A stretch of 64,000 nucleotides of DNA from Antennarius striatus (GCF_040054535.1 NC_090781.1:17522482-17586481), one strand, 5' to 3'; numbered from the stretch's first letter, positions 13,221-25,718 are shown. Notes: generated from the letters alone by a model not told the origin. Numbers and translations are program-made.

Positions 13221-16200
13221 ATTCCAAACATGGCTCCTCCTAAATGAGCAGCGTGGTCGAAAAACTTCCATCCCAACAACACACCGGTGGTATCCAAGGC
13301 GATGATGGCTTTTAGAGCCTGGGGGAAAGAGAGGGAGGATGGATTCATCATGGAAGTCACAAAGTGGAAGTAGGTGAAGCCAAAGCTTACGTTAGCGGCG
13401 CTGAAGGTGAACATTGGAAGGAAGACGATGGCCAGTTTGGCTTCAGGTATCTTGGTACAGACAGCAGCCAGGATGGACATGATGGCTCCAGACTGGAAAC
13501 ACAGGGACATAGTATCAAGAGGATTTACTTCCTACGGTACGGCCTCTGACTCAAGTCGAGTTCACAGGTCGTCACAACAAAACAACGCTCAGGCATCAAA
13601 CTGGCCTGAAAACATTCACGGATCAACTCACAGCTCCCAGAGATGGGCCGGCAAGCCCGGTGGCCACCTTCCAGGTGTAACTGACAAATGTGGAAATAAC
13701 GCCTGAACAAACGGGAGAGAAACACATCAGTGGAAACATGAAACATCCAACCACCAGGGAGCAGTGTAGCGTTTACCTGCAGACAGGTAGATGGCCACAA
13801 AATCCTCTGTGCCCAGAATGGTGCCGGCAGTGGTGGAGAAGCTCCAAAGGACGTACATGTTAGCAGCCATGTGGAGGAAGGAGAAGTGGCTGAAGGTGGA
13901 GAGGAGCATTGGAGAGCAGAGTGTGTCTGCAGAAGGAAACAACAACTCTGATTGGCTGATTCCAGAGCACCTGAAGCAGAAACAACAGTGACACTCACTG
14001 GAGGCGGGGTTAGCGGTGAAGTATTTGATCATGCTGGGCTGCAGAAACGGCACTCTCCAGCAGCAAAACACAATGGTGTTAGCAGCAATAATCACTGGGA
14101 AAAAACAGAGGGTGGCGTGAGGGTGATTAATCGAGCTCAGCAGAGGGAGGGCGGTGTGAGGTCTCACCTGCGACCGTCTTCTGACCTTGACTCAAGCTGT
14201 TCCACCACTGGTTGATCTGGAATACAAGCAGCCAATCAAGATCCAGCAAAGCTCAAAGCTGAAGAAGAACCCAAGATTGTCTAAACCGTCTCTTCTGGTT
14301 CCAGATGAGGCTTCACTTCGTACAAAAAAAGAACCAATTGCCAGAATATTGGAATGTTTTATTTGTCGTGTATGAAACGCAGAGGAATGACGACGACATC
14401 CAAGCACCATCCGGGTTCATCCGAGGCTCTGACATGAGCAAACACATGTTTTACAGATGTTTTTAACCACAGGACGAACAATCCGAGTCCTGAACCTGAA
14501 GTTCAATCAGCTCAGCTACCAGGACCACAGAGACCAGACCCACGTCACCCAAACTGAACGACCAGAGAACAGGTTCCAGGCTTCAACAAACACAATTAAA
14601 CCCTGGAACTAATGTTTATCAGATGTACCAGCAAGGACCAGAACACAAACAAACATGGATTCAAATGGAAACAGATTTATTTACACAATTATTAACAAAA
14701 GTCTACCCAAAAAATTTGGTTCCTATGAGAACCATGTTTCTTAGTTTTAAGATTACCATAAACTGATTCCAGGAAACGGCAGTGATGTCATCAACAAAGA
14801 AAAAAACACAGCTAATCTATTTATCATCACTCTGAGGAGACCGGCTATTGCTGTAGCAATGTCACCATGACAATGGTGCTCCACTTGAATCTGCCTCATT
14901 CCAAATGTATGTAACATAACAAAATGGATTGACTTGATGTAGAATCAGGTCCATGAAGCTATCCCATCTCCTTCCTATAGGGGGTAGTGTTACATCTCTT
15001 CCTCCACATGAAGTGAACGACCAAGATAAAGACAAATGATGACATCAGTGATGTCATTAGTTGTCCTCGTCTGGGTGTTTTTATTTTAATTGACAATAAT
15101 TTTCATGATATAGCTGAATATACAAATTCCATATCTCCCAGTGAAGCCACCTCAGAATTTGATCCGACATCTTCAAGCCAGGATCCACCTTAACACAAAA
15201 CTTCATCACAGTCTACCGACAGTTTAAGATCTCAGATGATCAGACGATGACTGGCACCTGAACCTATGATGCTGAACGTGGACCCATCACATGTGATGTC
15301 AGAGCTACAGTCTCACCAGGTTACGAAAGTCTCCTCTTTTCTGTGTCGGCTGCCTCTCCAGCCCGTCACCTTGGAACCTGGCAAAGCGACTATCGAAGAG
15401 AGACTTCAAGGACTCATAGTGGATAATGGCCGCCGAGCCGAAGGAGCAGCCTGTAAACTGACATGTAGTTAGCATCTGTTTGTGACATCACTGATGATGT
15501 CAGCAAATAGCATCACATACTCCCACTGTGAAGGCAAACGGTTTGATGAGTCGCCTGAAGGACAGCATTGACCTGGGTGGAGCCTGAGGGGGGGCAGGCA
15601 TCTGGCGGGGGGCTGCTGCTTCAGGGGACTCTGTGTGAGGGGCTTCCAGCTCCTCCTCTACCTTCCTGGATTCTGGTTTCCGTGAGGCTTTCTTGAAGCC
15701 TCGATTCTGGTGGAGGCTTTGAGGCCACCTGCTGGACAGAAACACAAACTAACCTGAGAGGCAGTGAGACCAATCCCGTTTTTTAAAAAAGCATCTGAGA
15801 ACGTCAGTAGGATGGGATGCTCTGATTGGTTGTTCAACTAAAAGTGAGTCAAAGTGTGAGAAGGAGAGAGAGAAGGCTGTCGCCGCAGAGCAGGGCAGTT
15901 CCGATCTTCAAGACCCACTCTGTGTGGAGTTTGCATGTTCTCCCCATGTCTGTGTGAGTTTTTGTTTGGGTTCCCCGGCTTCCTCCCACCTCCAAAAACA
16001 TAAGCTTCAGTTTAATTGGCCAGTTCCAGATTACCCATGGGTGTGAGGGTGTGCGCGAGTGTTTGTTTCAATGTGGCTCCGCAGTGCACTGGCATTGCAC
16101 CCAGACTGTCCCCTGCCTCATGCCTCTAGTCAGCTGGGATAGGCTCCAGCTCCCCGCGACCATTGACAGCGGAAGAAGAGGGTATAGAAAATAAATGAAT

Positions 16201-17151
16201 GATCTTCCATTAGAATTGAAATACAACAGGAGTACAAACAGTCTGATCGCTGCTTACAAGGAGGCCATGTGATTCACTTTATCACAAATTTATAAAACAT
16301 GCGTTTTGTGATTGCTTCAGTCAAAGCAATTGAGAAATAATGTAAGCATGGAAAACATGGAAACACTCAAGATTCTTTGTTGTAATTTATTATGGCTTTG
16401 AGGGTAGCAGATGAATCAATGGGCTGACTGGTGAAGGCTGACAGAATGAAGGCTGACAAAATTAAGGCTGGTTTTTATCTAAAGAGAATGGAAACTAAGG
16501 ATAAGCATACATGAAAGGTAACACAAATATCGCTACAAACGAACAACAACACAAGGCATAGGTCTATCAAACAAAGATATCAGGTAAAAAAATAATTAAA
16601 CGTGGATAGAAGGGAACTCACATAGGCACGCAGACAAACCCTCTCTGTCAGGTGTGTAGTAAACTGCTGCATGGTAATTGGAAAGACTCACACCTGGTCT
16701 CTAACCAATTTATCAATTGTCCCACCTCTAGCTCCTCCCACTTCCTGATCCTTCAGCCCCTCCTCTAAACCTGCTCTTCACAACAATGACAGCTGCACTT
16801 CTGAAGACCAATATTTGCACTGATTGTCAGTATTTTTTCAGATCATAATATCTGTTTAGTATACTCTGGACAAAAATGTTTGAGCTATTCAAACACGTCA
16901 AAATGAGATGATATCAAATAGAACCACAGAAATAAACAGTTAGCTATGTTAGCTACTGCTTAATCCAGCTCGATAACATCTAACGGCTAACAATCTCAGG
17001 GCATTAACACTAAGCGGTGCTCTGTCTGCCTATCAGCTGAAAACACTGCTCTCTGTGCGGCTGTAGTTGCTGACCTGCCTCCCCTTACGGAGCTCCATGA
17101 AGCTTCTCCTCCGGTCAGCCGAAGCAGGACAGCGCAGGACCTCCACGCCAT
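13221..17151 (-). CDS. parl: PARL, mitochondrial inner-membrane rhomboid protease (3' end missing)
   Basis: PARL is an intramembrane serine protease of the inner mitochondrial membrane that cleaves PINK1, PGAM5 and other substrates. Minus-strand exons: 17075-17151, 15521-15728, 15317-15457, 14168-14216, 13999-14094, 13777-13926, 13632-13702, 13391-13492, 13221-13318. All phases agree. The start MAWRSC resembles the family start. Recognisable blocks are RGFKKASRK (near the N-terminal processing region), [11 protein letters not shown] (first TM), [28 protein letters not shown] (rhomboid core), GPSLGA|SGAIM with the catalytic GxSG serine formed across the exon 7/8 join, and [13 protein letters not shown] carrying the catalytic histidine. 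The final exon, after residues GAMFGI, was not located in the window. The first intron contains a dispersed repeat. PARL diverges from MB21D2 across about 0.9 kb. Confidence 0.95.
15880..16210 (+). mobile_element. Dispersed retroelement 3'-tail repeat in PARL intron 1
   Basis: Contains TGGAGTTTGCATGTTCTCCC, CCGGCTTCCTCCCACC, TTAATTGGCCAGTTCCAGAT, CAGCTGGGATAGGCTCCAGC and ends GAAAATAAATGAATGA. This is the well-known teleost repeat whose 3' end is a short AATGA run. It is the same family as the reverse copy at 6430-6715. Rough edges; exact class (LINE or SINE tail) not settled. Confidence 0.75.
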
Positions 17152-18071
17152 AGTGAAGCACAGTGACCTTCCGGCCGACCCGGCGAAGGGTTCACTTCCG
17201 AACCTCCAAAAGACAACCAGAGAAATGACAGCGACACCTAGAGGACACGTGACACACTGCATCGATGAAAAAAACCCTCCGTGTGACTTGAATACAGTAG
17301 AAACAGCAAGACCTTCCAAATAAAACTCAAAATAAAACAACAAATTCACGTTTTAAATGAGAAGTTATGTACTTGATTTAAAATTGAAGTGCAACGTTAT
17401 GCTTACAGGATTGTTTAAGTCTTAAATTATGCATTTTTGTGACTAAGGTCCATCTGTTTTGTCTATGTGCCAACTGAGGTTCTGAGGAATATTGTCACGC
17501 AGATATCATAATTACATGTACAGTACCTGATTTTCATGTTAATTCTAATTCATTCAATTCTATTAAACTCTTACTGTTATGACTTCACACATTCATACAC
17601 AGTCACACTATTGGAACCCATACAATTATTTATACCGCAAAAGACGAAATTGATTTAACATATATTCATTTTTTATTATATGTTTCAGCTAGGATTTCTT
17701 GTCACTATGATGGGGTTGTGGTTAGTCAGTCCAGTTTTAGTATTTTAGAAAATGTTTTTCAATATTTCAAAATATTTAAATTTAATTCCAAATATATTTT
17801 TATTAGATATCATTTTGAAATTTATGCATATTTTATTTTCTTTGCTTTTACTGAAAAAGTAAAAATGCCCAATTAAAATAGGAAAATCGTGTTACAGATA
17901 AACTGCCTTGAAACGTAAACAGTGCGTTTATTTTGAAGGCGGTGAGTAACGGAAGTGTGGTTGTGGTTTCCGGTTGTTGTGTTTGGTGTGGTCAGTCTCG
18001 GCTCGGCTCGGAACGGACTCATCAGCTGTAGGATCAGGAGAGTAAACCCTGTGAGCGACCGCGGAGGAAAG
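17152..18071. promoter_or_regulatory. Divergent PARL / MB21D2 promoter interval
   Basis: The two start codons are 920 bp apart and point away from each other. Next to PARL there are ETS-type cores (CTTCCGG near 17167, ACTTCCG near 17194) in GC-rich DNA. Next to MB21D2 there is CGGAAGTG at about 17950 and a YY1-like AAGATGGCGGC over the start codon. The centre (17350-17880) is AT-rich, so this may be two separate promoters instead of one shared one. Confidence 0.55.
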
Positions 18072-18565
18072 ATGGCGGCCCCTGCTCTCTCCAGTCGGAC
18101 TGGTTCTGCGGGCAGCCTCGGGAACAGCCCCACCATGGCCGGCGGGAGGCTCCCGCACGGCGGCGTCGGGCCCGAGCTCGACTTCAGGTCGGCGGCCCGA
18201 ATGGAGGACCTGAACCGGCTCATCCAGGAGTTCAGCAAACACGACCAGCGGGAGTACGACGACCAGCGGGCTCTGGAGATCCACACCGCCAAGGACTTCA
18301 TCTTCTCCATGCTGGGTGAGCGGACAAACACACAAACCGTTATAACCACCGGTATTTACCCAGCATGCTGAGGGGCTCCACGGTAAACGGTGTTTTACCC
18401 AGAACAACACCTGTCCTAGGTTGTTGTGGGTCCACCTGTCCACACAGGTCAAATGCAGACGTCCTCCAGACCCTGGGAGCAGTGATGCATTCAATGTTTT
18501 AACACTCAAATACTTTTTTATGTTTGGAAAATCAAAAGGACAAACCTTTAATGCAGCTTAACAGT

Positions 18566-18636
<71 letters not shown>

Positions 18637-20540
18637 GGATGACGACACAGCATCCCTGGTCCATCTCTGGTACTGGTGTAAATGATAACTTTTGATGATG
18701 TCAACATGTTGTTTTTAGATTTGTTTGATTGAAGTACGGACAAAAAGTAGTAAATTCCTCTGGCTACACAAGGATGTCAGCGCATCACAAAACTTATAGA
18801 TAGGCGCTGAATGAAACTTCAACGCAGTTTTATCTTTGAAAGGGTTAGTCTGACCCTTCCTGCTTCGTTGATGCCGCAGAGAAACTATTCAGCAGGAGTT
18901 CACTCCTCTGCTTTGGTAAAACTTAATTAGCAGCAGCGTTGACTCCGTCAAACACGATGTAAGACACGATAACCTGATCAGTGACAGAGTTTCCTCTGGT
19001 TTCCGTACGTCTGAATGCACTTAATAATGTGCTGTTTTCCTGAAATTCAGACGTAGCAGTGATGAAGAGTGTCACTGTTGCATTGGATTTTCCATTAGGT
19101 AGAATCGGATTGGCGATGGGATGACGATCTTTTGCTGGTATGTCTCCATCCTGCGTCCTCCTTTCGCAGTTAAACAGCACTTTAAGCACTTAAAGACAGC
19201 ACTTTACCCCTGCTTCTGTTTTTATTTGTGGATGATATGATTCAGGTGGTGATAAGATTGTGTCCTTCCTGGCAGGAATGGTCCAGAAGTTGGATCAGAA
19301 GCTCCCAGTCGCCAACGAGTACCTCCTCCTGTCAGGAGGTGTTCGGGAGGGTGTGGTGGACATGGACTTGGATGAGCTGAGCGTCTATGCTCGTGGCACA
19401 GACTACGACATGGACTTCACCCTGCTAGTCCCGGCTCTCAAACTGCACGACCGCAACCAACCGGTGACCCTGGACATGAGGCACTCAGCCCTCGGCCACT
19501 CATGGCTGAGTCTACGCCTCTTTGACGAGGGAACCATCAACAAGTGGAAGGACTGCTGCACCATCGTCGACCACATCAACGGCACCACCAACTACTTCTT
19601 CTCTCCGACGCTGGTGGCCGACTGGTTCTACCAATCCATCTCCCTGGTGCTGCTGGAGGTGCAGAAGAAGCCCCAGAGAGGGATGCCCAGAGTGGAGAAG
19701 GTGGAGAGAAACGGCACCATCATCTCCGTTATCCTGGGCGTGGGGAGCAGCCGTATGCTGTACGACATCGTCCCCGTGGTGTCGTTCAAAGGCTGGCCGG
19801 CCGTCGCCCAGAGCTGGCTGATGGAGAACCACTTCTGGGACGGGAAGATCACAGAGGAGGAGGTGATCAGCGGCTTCTATCTCGTCCCCGCGTGCTCCTA
19901 CAAAGGCCGCAAGGAGAACGAGTGGCGTCTGTCGTTCGCACGCAGCGAGGTGCAGCTGAAGAAGTGCATCTCGTCCAGCCTGATGCAGGCATATCAGGCC
20001 TGCAAAGCCATCATCATCAAGCTGCTGTCCCGCCCCAAAGCCATCAGCCCGTACCACCTCCGCAGCATCATGCTGTGGGCCTGCGACCGCCTCCCTTCCA
20101 ACTACCTGGCGCAGGACGACTTCTCCGCCCACTTCCTCTTGGGCTTGATCGATGACCTGCAACACTGCCTCGTCAACAAGATGTGTCCCAACTACTTCAT
20201 TCCGCAGTGCAACATGCTGGAGCACCTGTCAGATGAGACCGCCATGCTGCACGCCCGCAAACTCTCCTCAGTGCGCTCCGACCCGGCCGAGCACCTGCGC
20301 ACCACCATCGAGCACGCCAAGGCCGCCAACAGGCTGACGGTGGACCTGCAGTGGCGAGGCAGCGCCAATAACCTCCCATCGCCGCAGTCCGACGCAGGCG
20401 GAGAGAACCAACCCGACGACCGGCTGGCGAAGAAGCTGCAGCAGCTGGTCACGGAGAATCCCGGGAAATCCATCTCAGTGTTCATCAATCCGGACGACGT
20501 CACACGGCCGCACTTCCGTATCGATGACAAGTTCTTCTGA
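18072..20540 (+). CDS. mb21d2: MB21D2, Mab-21 domain-containing protein 2
   Basis: Two coding exons, 18072-18315 and 19276-20540, joined G|GA across a GTGAGC donor and a GGCAG acceptor, give about 502 residues (human is 491). MB21D2 belongs to the Mab-21/cGAS nucleotidyltransferase-fold family; its activity is not established. Exon 1 carries a variable Ala/Ser/Gly-rich start, then RSAARMEDLNRLIQEF and KHDQREYDDQRALEIHTAKD. Exon 2 begins GMVQKLDQK, has the NTase-like GG (residues 102-103) and a D-M-D (126-128), and ends HFRIDDKFF, nearly identical to the vertebrate protein. I chose ATG 18072 because the family starts near MAAP. An in-frame ATG at 17955 adds residues of no resemblance and probably lies in the promoter. 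The single intron carries a (GATA)n array. Confidence 0.97.
18566..18636. repeat. (GATA)n microsatellite in the MB21D2 intron
   Basis: About 70 bp of perfect GATA repeats, about 250 bp downstream of the exon 1 donor. Confidence 0.97.
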
Positions 20541-22900
20541 GACTGAGGACCCCTCCCTCCCGGTTTTTTTCCCCATCCTGTCTCTCCTCCTCACTCGGCG
20601 ACCACGCCTACTCTAAAACTTTATTGTTTACATTTTTTTTGTGATTGTCTCGTTTTGTCTGACACAGTTTTTTTATTTTTATTGATTTTATTTTTCTATT
20701 CCCATCCCCTCTTCCTTCCTCTCACTGTGTGCCCTGTGTTTTTACCGGCTGAAGGCCTTTATAGCAGACAGCTGAGCAGCAGACCGATTTTAAACTGCAG
20801 GACGAGGCAAAGATTCACCTTTAGGCGGAACCACTGCTGTTTCAGTCTGGATCCTGTGAATGAGAAAGAAAAAGAAATTGAGAAAGAAAGAAGGAAATTA
20901 TCTTTTCACTCGTCCATACATGTATGTCAGACCATGCATACGATGTTTGTGTACAGGCCCATGAACAAACACAACACTCTAGGGGCCTGTAGGCATGCAA
21001 TTAGTACAAAAACAACCGTTAGTACATGGGAAGCCAGTGTGAAGGTTCGCAACTTCAGGGTGCGCCCCAACTATGAGCAGCTTGTAGGGGGGGCGGTGCC
21101 TTGCTCAAGGGCACCTCAACAGTGGCCGGGAGGTGAGCTGACACCTCCCACTCCGAGGATGTCTGGCGGGAGCGGGAATCGAACCGCCAATGTCTGGGCG
21201 ATGTCTGTTCTTAATACATCTGCTGTACCGCTGAGCCACTGCCGCCCCAATGAGACGGAATGCCAGGAACCAACCCGGAAAACGGTTGCAACATAAAACA
21301 TTGTACTTTGATTTTTAATACGTCCCATTTAAAAAAAAAAAAAAATCACACGTGATCTTTAAAACACATTTTCATTCATTTAATTTTACATAAAATTCAT
21401 ACTTCATACCAAATTAATGGGAAAAATTATAAAATTCCATAATTTTGGATCCAAGTACAAAAGCTTTGCACAAAAAGAAAAAAATAGAATTCTGTCCTGG
21501 TTCTGTTTGGGTCCAAATGCAAGCACAGACGCTTCACAGTATATCCTCAGGAGACCCAGAGTGTCTGGTCTGTCCAGAGGTTGGACTCTTTATTCTAACT
21601 GTCACTCGTTCTCCTGACCGGAATGCCTGAAACAGAGGAGTTCTGTCTGAAGGTGGACTTTGTCCGTCTGATGAATGTCTTAGTCCTGCTGGTGATGATG
21701 GTACTAATGTCTTAGAAATTAACTGTAAATAGAAGAAATGTGAACACAGACGTGTAGACAGGAAGAGATAGCTTGTGACTGATGATGATGATATGTGGAC
21801 TACTTTTCGTCTAATTTTGCACAGAATGTAAAAAAACCCACCACCTTTCCTTTCAATGACGGATGCAACGCTGGTCCTGATTCTTAGATGATGTTTGGTC
21901 TCAGCAGACAGGTGGCGCTACGGAGCGGCGGTCAGCCTGCATGTTTTAACTGTTGGGATCACAGCAAGTACACAGTAATACTACAGGCATACATCCCCCC
22001 ACAAACACACACACACCACAGCATCCTTCTTTTCGGACTTTCCATAAAATGTATTTCAATACGGCTGGATTTCATGATAGGCGGGGTGGTGAGTCACATG
22101 ACCAGGAAGAAGCCTTTACATTTTGGAGAGGATCCAGATAAAGACTTGGATCCATGATGGCCGTTAACATGATATATAGGCTTTCATTAATTAAACGGGG
22201 CGGTTCGGCCTTGATGGAGGTCTTGGCTCTGTGAATACCCTTCCTACGTGCAGAAAGTCCCTAAACACATTGTTCTATAACACCCCCTGGCTCGGCTGTC
22301 CTGTACATACATCAGACCACACCCCCCTCCAGGAATCTTTTAACCTGTGAAGATAAAACCTGTGTTGAGTCTATCAATTGCAGGAATAGTTTTAAAGGTT
22401 TTTACCAACCCATCTGTAGATGGACCAATCAGAGCAGCCCGTGTGGGTCACGTGTCTGTAGCGGAGGTGTGTCAATATTACTGTGTGCGTCCGCTGAGGT
22501 TGATCCGCTGCATCACGACCGTTATCACAGAATATTCCTGATCCCACTCGTTCCTAATCCCGTCTATTTTATCGTGTGATCCAACCAATCCTCTTCAGCA
22601 CGTCCGGCTCTGTTACCTCAGCTGCCTGTGTTGACGTGACATGACCGACAAGTCACATGACTGGCACGTCCCATTACGTGGTTTTCATGTCATTCCATAT
22701 CTCTGTAAACATTCCCATGTTTGGAATGATGATTTAACCCCTCTGGAATCCTCTCTGTGCCTCTTTTTTCATCGCGTCCACTGATTGGCTTTTAGTCGAT
22801 CGACCGTTCAATATGATTTATCACAGACCAGCTGTGCTGCTGATTGATCAATCGTCTGACTCATGCAAAAAATAAATTCAAATGGAGCTTAATCAGCTGA
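20541..22900 (+). other. MB21D2 3' UTR and downstream DNA
   Basis: After the stop come T-rich blocks and then a SINE insertion (20955-21247). A candidate AATAAA lies at 22871-22876, 2.3 kb past the stop. No other clear poly(A) signal was seen closer. No further gene is recognised up to 24.9 kb. Confidence 0.4.
20955..21247 (-). mobile_element. Second copy of the tRNA-derived SINE-like repeat
   Basis: Matches the copy at 5495-5805 through GGGGCCTG, TTGCTCAAGGGCACC, CCGGGAGGTGAGCTGACACC and the antisense Pol III boxes (GGGAATCGAACC and CTGAGCCACTGCC). It lies in the MB21D2 3' region. Confidence 0.8.
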
Positions 22901-23694
22901 GAGTCCAACATCAGCTGATATACTGTACAGATGTTCATCAGTCTCTAATGCAAATGCTTGGCTGACATCAGACACATGAAATGTGAGCATCATGGGAGTT
23001 GTAGTCTGCCCTCAGCCGGTCGTGTTGAACTTTTCCAGAAAGATGCCAAAAACGTGCAGATATCTGACCGGCGTTGTGATCCAGATCCTCATCCTCAAGT
23101 GCAATTAGTGACACCACATGTACACACACACACACACACACACACATCCGGTAGCGTCAGCATACACACATACCTGTTACAGCTGGTTTTAATCAAAACA
23201 CACCACAGTAAAACCTGAATCACACACACGTCCTCACACCATTGAAGTGCCACACACACTCCTGCTCGGTGGAAATGTTGTTGGTGTCGTTCTTCTGAGC
23301 TTCATGACCTTTGACCTCTGTTCAGAACCTTTCGGCTGTGAGTTTATTTCCCGTGTCCGGCTGCTCCGCTTCGTTCTGATCATGTGTTGTGAATGGTTCC
23401 ACCCTTCGGCCGGCAGCTTGTCCCGTCTGTGAAGGTTCACTGGAGTTCACTGTACAGTCCAGGCATCATAAAGTCTTTTCAACAGAACCCCCTCCCCCGT
23501 CTCTGAGCATTCATTAACTGGATCTTCTTCTTTACCACATGTCTTGAAGAGAACAAAGATAAAATAATCAGCAGTTCTCTGAGATGAAGCAGCAGAACTT
23601 TGTTTCTAATGATGCGAACAACCCAGAGGCACTGCAGCAGGTTTCAGTTAGCAGGCTCAAGCTAACGACGTAGCAGTCTGGTGCGTTAACCTGA

Positions 23695-24290
23695 AGCCTT
23701 CCTCTCTCATTTTATATTCCTTGCTTCCTGTTTCGTGTTCTCCTCATGTTTTATTTCTTCCCCTTACTTGTTTTCTTCCTCATATTTTATTTCCTCTTTC
23801 CTGTTTAATTTCCACCCATATTTCGTTCCCTTCTTCCTGTTTTGTTCCTCCTCCCCTGCTACATTTTATTTCTTCCTCTTCTGTTTTCCTCCTCATGTTT
23901 TTAATTTTTCTTTCTTGTTCTATTTCCTCCCCAATTCATGTTTGATTTCCTGTATTTCCCCCATGTTCTCATTCCTTCTTCCTGTTTTGTTTCCCCCTCT
24001 GCTGGTTTGTTTTATTTCTTTCTCTCGTCTGTTTTTTTACTACCTGTCCTTGTGTTTTACTTCTTCCTTCCTGTCTTATTCCCTCTTTTCTGTTTTGCCT
24101 TCTCCTCTCCTCATGTTTTCTCCCCTCATATTGACTTCCTCCCCTCTGTTGTTTCTTCCTGGCATGCCTTCCTTCCCCCTTTCTGTTCTGCTTCCTCTTC
24201 TCTTCCTCTGTGGTGTTTGTCAGCATCCTGTGGTCTCAGCACCTGTCCTCCCTCCCTCTCCTTGTTTCCTGCTGATGCTGTCGTCTTCCT
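23695..24290. repeat. 600-bp pyrimidine-rich tract with degenerate repeats
   Basis: The plus strand is almost all C and T, with recurring TTCCTGTTTTATTTC and CCTCATGTTTT phrases at irregular 25-40 bp spacing. Long open frames here are low-complexity Phe/Ser/Leu strings and are not genes. Confidence 0.8.
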
Positions 24291-24959
24291 CTCGTCATCA
24301 GAACAGGTGCTGGTTTTCTGCTGGTCATCATATCGAGGGTTGGTGTTGGGGTGTGTCACCAGTCAGAACCAATGCAATCCAGTCTAAACCTGTATCAATG
24401 GTACATGTAAACCATTTTTCGTTGACGTTATGATGATGTCATACTTGGCAACAGTAAAAGACAACAGATAAAAATCAATCTGGATGTAACATAACCCAGC
24501 AGCTAAAATGGCTAACGTTAGCATGGAACCACTTCCTGGCTAACAGTATAAACACCGGGGTATTTGTTGTTTTATTGCTTTAATACCGACTTCTTTCAAC
24601 AAAAGAAGCCATAATTTTAAATTACCAGCAGGCCTTCGTCATGACGTCATCCTTTAAATACAGTAAAGTGGTCAGAATGACCTCATGCATCAAAATCTTT
24701 TAGTGGAAGACTTGATCATTCTCGACATGTGTAAGGATCGGATTCATTTCCTCTGAACAGACTGACAGAATCGTCATTGAGTCGTTGAAGGGCAGACAGA
24801 CGTGTCATATGTCGATCGATCTATCAAAGATCAAAGTTTTGTGACGTCATCTCCATTTATTGAACCGTGACCACTTTTTCTACGCGGACAGGTGTATTTT
24901 CACCGGCAGAAGGTTTCTGTTGTTTGTTCAAAAAACAAACAAAAAAAAAACTTCGTGTT

Positions 24960-25368
24960 ACCTTAAAAACACCTCCGACTGTGACGTCACGTGAGCTGCA
25001 GCAACACGGCGCGAGCCGGGAGGGAGGGAGCGCAGCCGCGCGCGGACAGACCCCAGGTGAACGCACGAGCCTCAACGTCCGCAGGAGGCGAACAAACAGC
25101 GAAGAAGAAGAAGAAGACGGAGAAGGAACCCCGCTACGAGGAGGGCTGAAGAGAAAAACACCGCGGGGTGGGTTCTGGTATCATCCGCGCGGGTCTCCCG
25201 GTGCCTCCCTCCTCCTCCTCCCGCCGGTATCGATCCATCAGTAGCTCGTTTACCGATCACATTTTCTCTTGCTCGACGTTTCTTGGCTCGTCAGGGCGTA
25301 AAGTGGATTTGTGACGTGGGCGGGAGGACCACCGTATAGACCGGGACCGAACCGAACCGCGACGGGAG
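24960..25368 (+). promoter_or_regulatory. CpG-rich promoter and 5' UTR of the FGF12 B-type transcript
   Basis: A GC- and CpG-rich block precedes the MESK start. It holds a full palindromic CRE, TGACGTCA (24982-24989), overlapping a palindromic E-box, CACGTG (24988-24993). A purine-rich (GAA)n run near 25100 lies in the presumed 5' UTR. Promoter assignment is inferred from composition and position. Confidence 0.6.
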
Positions 25369-25396
25369 ATGGAGAGCAAAGAGAAAGCACCGGCAG
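25369..25396 (+). CDS. fgf12: FGF12 alternative first coding exon, B type (MESK)
   Basis: ATG at 25369 reads MESKEKAPA and then a single G before the donor GTAGGA (exon end 25396). The phase-1 end joins to AG|CCC.. of the common exon 2 at 40268 to give [17 protein letters not shown]. Mammalian FGF12B starts MESK directly followed by EPQLKG, so this is the B-type start with about five extra residues. It lies 14.9 kb upstream of the common exons. B isoforms of FGF homologous factors lack the long N-terminal sodium-channel-blocking segment. Confidence 0.85.
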
Positions 25397-25718
25397 GTAG
25401 GAAATAGACGGGCGGATGGAGGGATGGATGATGGAGGGGTGGATAACGGAGGGTTGGATGGAAGTTTCCTGACCCTGTAAGGATGGATGAGAGGAAGTTG
25501 GAGGGATTTACTGTGGAGGAGTGGAGGGATGGATGGATGGATGGACGGATGGATGGATGTGATGCATGTTGGGTACAAGTGTACTGCGGTATCCTGCTGC
25601 TCAAATCCTGCAGCTTCAGTAGAGCTTCTAGGTGTGGTTATTATGGGATGGGGTGCAGTGTGTGTGTTTTACCAAATGGCTGGGTGAAGCCTGATGCAGC
25701 AAAAATACACACACAGAG

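Noticed and set aside
17955-18071. Upstream in-frame ATG for MB21D2
   Set aside because: The extra residues have no resemblance to vertebrate MB21D2, and the region looks like promoter/5' UTR. The downstream MAAP start matches the family.
19512-20225. Long antisense frame over MB21D2 exon 2
   Set aside because: Shadow of a GC-rich conserved coding exon; the sense frame is unmistakable.
20655-21296. Plus-strand frame of 213 codons after MB21D2
   Set aside because: It covers the 3' UTR and the tRNA-derived SINE copy.
23735-24433. Frame of 232 codons rich in Phe, Ser and Leu resembling a membrane protein
   Set aside because: Produced by the pyrimidine-rich tract; low complexity and no domain.
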